Shown here piece after piece: positions 61,035 to 64,000 of a stretch of DNA of 64,000 nt. The stretch is from Bacillota bacterium (GTDB lineage Bacteria; Bacillota; Clostridia; Acetivibrionales; DTU013), in NCBI GenBank assembly GCA_023433505.1, contig JAEZCO010000070.1:62001-126000 (forward strand). Direction: 5' to 3'. The notes under the pieces were generated by a model. The model searched no databases. It was given only the letters and a program-made list of their open reading frames with translations, and was not told the DNA's origin. Numbering within the stretch: the first letter of the stretch is position 1; the number at the start of each line of letters is the position of its first letter. Position numbers and translations under genes: made by a program.

Positions 61035-61732
61035 TGGGGTTTGGTCATGGAAAAAACATTGATGTTTATGCAAATGGATATGACCTTACGGGTTATTTTG
61101 ATAGCATCGACCAGGGTGGTACTGCAAAAACAGCAGAGACGACAACGTTTGGGTCAACTGCCGATACCTTTGTTGCTGGTACGAAAAACGGCACATTGTC
61201 AGCCGAAGGTTTTTTTGACGGTGCCGCTAATGCTGTTGATGCTATATTATCTGCCGCTTTAGCGGGGGCAGTAAACTGGTTATGGTGGCCCCAAAACGAC
61301 AATATAGGGAATTACGGCTATGGGATGGCAGCATTAGAAACCAGCTATAGCGTAAAGGGGTCTATCAGTGCTGCGGTAAGGGTTGCAGTTGCGGCACAAT
61401 CCAATGTTGGCATTGAGAGAGTAAGAAGCTTGCATGCACTTGGGTCGGAAAGTGCTACCGGGAACGCAGCAGGCCAGGATGACAGCGCAGCATCAACCGG
61501 TGGAGGGTCAGGATATATTGAATGTACGACAGCAAGCGGCACACTGGCTTGCACAATAGAGCATTCGACAGATAATTCGACATTTACAACGCTTGCGTCA
61601 TTTACTAATATCACTGCGGCGAATAAGTCCGAAAGGATTATCTTTGCTGGTACGGTAAACAGATATGTAAGGGCTAAATGGACCATTACTGGAGGGCCAT
61701 TTACTTTTGCAGTTGGAATTCATAGAAATTAA
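61034..61732 (+). CDS. Tail-tube-like protein with extra C-terminal domain
   Basis: ATG at 61034 overlaps the upstream stop. About 232 residues. Residues ~1-125 resemble tail-tube proteins, with the signature KTAETTTFGSTADTFVAGT that recurs in the next gene. Residues ~150-232 are an added beta-domain (YIECTTASGTLACTIEHSTD ending RYVRAKWTITGG). It may be the tube or a specialised tube variant. Confidence 0.75.
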   Translation: MGFGHGKNIDVYANGYDLTGYFDSIDQGGTAKTAETTTFGSTADTFVAGTKNGTLSAEGFFDGAANAVDAILSAALAGAVNWLWWPQNDNIGNYGYGMAALETSYSVKGSISAAVRVAVAAQSNVGIERVRSLHALGSESATGNAAGQDDSAASTGGGSGYIECTTASGTLACTIEHSTDNSTFTTLASFTNITAANKSERIIFAGTVNRYVRAKWTITGGPFTFAVGIHRN

Positions 61733-61751
61733 TTAGAGGGGAGAAAAAACA

Positions 61752-62153
61752 ATGTTTGGACATGGCAAGAATACTCTTTTTAAGATTGATGATAGTGGCG
61801 GCACTTTGAGAGATATATCACCTTATCTAACGGATGTAGACTTCCCTCAAAGCGTCAAAACAGCAGAAACAACTACATTTGGAGCTTCTGCTGATACCTT
61901 TGTTGCCGGTACAAAAAATGCAACAATAAGCATATCTGGGTTGTTTGACCCTACTGTTGATGGATACTTGGCAGGCATACTGGGGATGACTGGGACGTTT
62001 GAATATGGACCACAGGGGAGTACAACAACTAACATCAAATATACCGGTGAATGTATTTGTACGGCATATAATGTCAAGGGGGCAGTAGGCGGTGCCGTAC
62101 AGGCAACAGCTTCGTTCCAGGTAACGGGTGCTATAACCCGGGGAACATATTAA
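61752..62153 (+). CDS. Tail-tube-like protein
   Basis: 133 residues, preceded by AGAGGGGAG. It carries the same KTAETTTFGASADTFVAGT signature as the previous protein but lacks the extension. Probably the major tail-tube subunit of a siphophage. Confidence 0.8.
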   Translation: MFGHGKNTLFKIDDSGGTLRDISPYLTDVDFPQSVKTAETTTFGASADTFVAGTKNATISISGLFDPTVDGYLAGILGMTGTFEYGPQGSTTTNIKYTGECICTAYNVKGAVGGAVQATASFQVTGAITRGTY

Positions 62154-62170
62154 TTTGTGAGGTGGATGTA

Positions 62171-62584
62171 ATGATAAAAATAATTAACCGGGAAGATATC
62201 CTTGCAGCCAGAAATTTCGGTATCAAGGAAATTGAAATACCGGAATGGAATGGTTGCGTCCTTATCCGTAAATGGAGCGGGAAAGACAGGTCAAAGTTCC
62301 TGCAGGCGTCTGTGAAAATAGACGAAAATAATGTAGGCGTCAACTACGATACAATTTTCGAAAATCAGATGCTTGTTGTTGCGCTGAGCTTATGCGACGA
62401 AAATGGGAAAAGATTGTTTACAAATTCTCCGGAGGATATAGCTGCCATAGGTGAGATTGATTCTGGGGCACTGCAGGTTATCTACGAGGAAGCATTAATG
62501 CTTAATGCTTTGAAAACAACCTCTCTTACTGATGCAGCAAAAAACTCAGAGCCTGTCCAGAGCGAAAATTCTATTTCAGTCTAG
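62171..62584 (+). CDS. Tail assembly chaperone (gpG-like)
   Basis: ATG at 62171 with GAGGTGG upstream. 137 residues ending at 62584. Its position between tube and tape measure and its helical content (TIFENQMLVVALSLCDENG, YEEALMLNAL) mark it as the gpG-type chaperone. A slippery heptamer near its end allows a longer product. Confidence 0.82.
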   Translation: MIKIINREDILAARNFGIKEIEIPEWNGCVLIRKWSGKDRSKFLQASVKIDENNVGVNYDTIFENQMLVVALSLCDENGKRLFTNSPEDIAAIGEIDSGALQVIYEEALMLNALKTTSLTDAAKNSEPVQSENSISV

Positions 62585-62724
62585 CGCTTGAGCTAGGCAT
62601 GACAGTAGATGAATTACTGGACAGGATGTCATCGGAGGAATTAACTGAATGGCGAGCCTTTTCTATTTTAAGACAAGAAGAAAATGAATGGGAAGAGCAA
62701 AAACGTCGGATAAATGGGGGCTGA
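62171..62724 (+). CDS. Frameshifted tail chaperone (gpGT-like), -1 frame
   Basis: A canonical slippery site A_AAA_AAC at 62539-62545 is in phase with the upstream frame. Slipping -1 gives FYFSLALELGMTVDELLDRM, then SSEELTEWRAFSILRQEENE, to a stop at 62722-62724. This C-terminal part matches the T-domain of HK97-type chaperones (ELGMTVDELL, ELTEWRAF). The predicted fused product has about 184 residues. Confidence 0.8.
62539..62545 (+). promoter_or_regulatory. Programmed -1 ribosomal frameshift site
   Basis: A_AAA_AAC in the zero frame (GCA AAA AAC), 37 nt before the zero-frame stop. No stop codon interrupts the -1 frame after it. Confidence 0.78.
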
Positions 62725-62758
62725 AACATGCCTCCATTTATTTTTGAGGTGAAAATTT

Positions 62759-63193
62759 ATGACAGATATTCAATTTGATTTATCCGGATTCCAAGAAATG
62801 ATAGATACACTTGACAGTATGGGTAAAGAGGGAGAAAAATTATTCAAAAAAGCCCTGGACGAAGGTGCAAAGCCTGTCTTGGAAGCAATGAAAAGGAAGG
62901 CGCCTATTTATTCCGGCCCCCCCAAAAAAGGTATTACCCCAGGATTGCTCAGAGACAACATAAAAGTAGGGCAAGTCCGTAAAAACAAAGATGGAGTTTT
63001 CTCTCAAGTGGTCGGCCCTGGCAAAGGTGACATTTCCAAGGTGTTCTATGGTAAATTTTCAGAATATGGCACATCAAGCGAACCGGCGAAACCATGGATG
63101 CGCCCTGCATTTGATGAAAGTCAGGGAGAAGCTTATAACATCATAGAAAACACCCTGCAGGAGGGTATTGAACAGGCATTTAATAAAAAATAA
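62759..63193 (+). CDS. HK97 gp10 family protein
   Basis: 144 residues with GAGGTGAAAA upstream. Motifs EMIDTLDSMGKEGEKLF, MKRKAPIYSGPPKKG and FSEYGTSSEPAKPWMRPAFDE are typical of the HK97 gp10/minor tail family. Its position after the chaperones, not beside head closure, is unusual. Confidence 0.85.
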   Translation: MTDIQFDLSGFQEMIDTLDSMGKEGEKLFKKALDEGAKPVLEAMKRKAPIYSGPPKKGITPGLLRDNIKVGQVRKNKDGVFSQVVGPGKGDISKVFYGKFSEYGTSSEPAKPWMRPAFDESQGEAYNIIENTLQEGIEQAFNKK

Positions 63194-63207
63194 CGGTGGT
63201 GGGACAA

Positions 63208-64000
63208 ATGGCTGAAAAGTCAATGGTATCCAAACTGATACTCGATGCATCCTCTTATCAAAAGGGGATAGATGTAGCGAAAGCTGCAACCAAAGAAATT
63301 AATAAAGAGCTTGAGTTATGGAAAACACAAAACAAAGCTGCTGGCGACAGTGCCAAATACCTTGAACAGCAGTTAAAAACTCAGAAACAAGCTCAGCAAA
63401 TATTAAGTGATGAAATGACTGTATCCCTGAAAAGATATAATGACATTATAGATAAGCAGGGCGAAGGATCCAAGGCTGCAATTAGCATGAAAACAAAAAT
63501 CCTTGATTTGCAGATTCAACAAGCCAAATTAAACGAGGAAATACAAAAGGGAGCGGAGCCTTTTTCGAATTTTAAAAACCATCTTACTGATATATCAAAT
63601 AACCTTAAGGCAGCAGGAGAAAAAATGGTGTCTGCTGGCAAGAACATGTCAACATATATAACGGCTCCTGCTATTGCAGCAGGCACGGGAATATTGAAGC
63701 TTGCAAGCGATGCAAGCGAATATGCCGACACAATAGGCGTAATGTCAGAAAAGACCGGCATGTCACTTAAATCATTGCAGGAAATGCAATTTGTAACCAA
63801 CCAGCTGGATATGGACTTTGAAACTATACCAAATTCCATGACTCAGTTTACAAATCGTCTAAAAGGCGTAGAAAAGGACTCTGGAGATACAGCGAAAGCC
63901 ATGAAGGCATTGGGCGTTGACATGCAGGATTCCGCAGGTAAAACGCGGCCTATCAGCGATATATATTCTGAAATTATTACTAAGCTTTCAGGGATGAAAA
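63208..64000 (+). CDS. Tail tape measure protein, 3' part beyond window
   Basis: ATG at 63208 after GGTGGTGGGAC. At least 264 residues. It begins MVSKLILDASSYQKGIDVAK, then a coiled coil (ELWKTQNKAAGDSAKYLEQQ) and the tape-measure hydrophobic segment (ITAPAIAAGTGILKLASDAS). The frame is open to the window edge. It sets tail length. Confidence 0.9.
   Translation, partial: MAEKSMVSKLILDASSYQKGIDVAKAATKEINKELELWKTQNKAAGDSAKYLEQQLKTQKQAQQILSDEMTVSLKRYNDIIDKQGEGSKAAISMKTKILDLQIQQAKLNEEIQKGAEPFSNFKNHLTDISNNLKAAGEKMVSAGKNMSTYITAPAIAAGTGILKLASDASEYADTIGVMSEKTGMSLKSLQEMQFVTNQLDMDFETIPNSMTQFTNRLKGVEKDSGDTAKAMKALGVDMQDSAGKTRPISDIYSEIITKLSGMK

Overview
The window comes from a Gram-positive, clostridial bacterium. 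Evidence is the Shine-Dalgarno usage (AGGAGG-type sites, many TTG and GTG starts), the lipobox lipoproteins, YesM/YesN-type two-component genes, a DnaD/DnaI-type helicase-loading pair, and a bipartite layout of moderate-GC chromosome followed by a more AT-rich prophage. I cannot name the genus from sequence alone.

Region 1 (1-29.4 kb) is chromosomal and mostly a carbohydrate-uptake and glycan-degradation locus. It holds an AraC-type YesN response regulator cut by the window edge, an (alpha/alpha)6-barrel-like protein, a TIR-transmembrane-WD40 protein, two closely related GH39-like glycosidases, a six-hairpin (DUF4965/glutaminase-A-like) protein, an ADP-ribosylglycohydrolase family protein, a creatininase family protein, two extracellular solute-binding lipoproteins but only one permease pair (LplB/YtcP type), a complete YesN/YesM pair, a cupin-AraC regulator, a modular secreted glycosidase and a CPBP membrane protease. 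The spacers carry repeats: four tandem 85-bp units, a MITE-like element in three versions, and paired palindromes.

Region 2 (29.4-32.2 kb) holds the host replication genes dnaI-like and dnaD-like, a small CMD-family protein and a tRNA-Arg(ACG).

Region 3 (about 32.2 kb to the right edge) is a prophage integrated at tRNA-Arg. It starts with a tyrosine integrase and an ImmA/IrrE-like gene and continues through a repressor/Cro region with four TAGAC-N5-GTCTA operators, early genes (including a PcfK/PcfJ pair and a DnaD-like initiator with internal iterons), an ArpU-like late regulator, a probable moron, HNH endonuclease, a possible cos region, terminases, portal, protease, capsid, connectors, two tail-tube-like proteins, frameshifted tail chaperones and the start of the tape measure. 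The right end of the prophage lies outside the window.

The most interesting part is a very AT-rich island at 34.1-41.0 kb, lying between the ImmA-like gene and the repressor. It encodes a DUF6884-like protein, a DpdA-like DNA/tRNA-guanine transglycosylase with the TGT zinc motif, a QueT-like precursor transporter, QueC, and a convergent UvrD-type helicase plus a PD-(D/E)XK nuclease with a Cas4/AddB-like cysteine cluster. I read this as a compact 7-deazaguanine DNA-modification cassette carried by a prophage, possibly with its own helicase-nuclease effector; this function is inferred.
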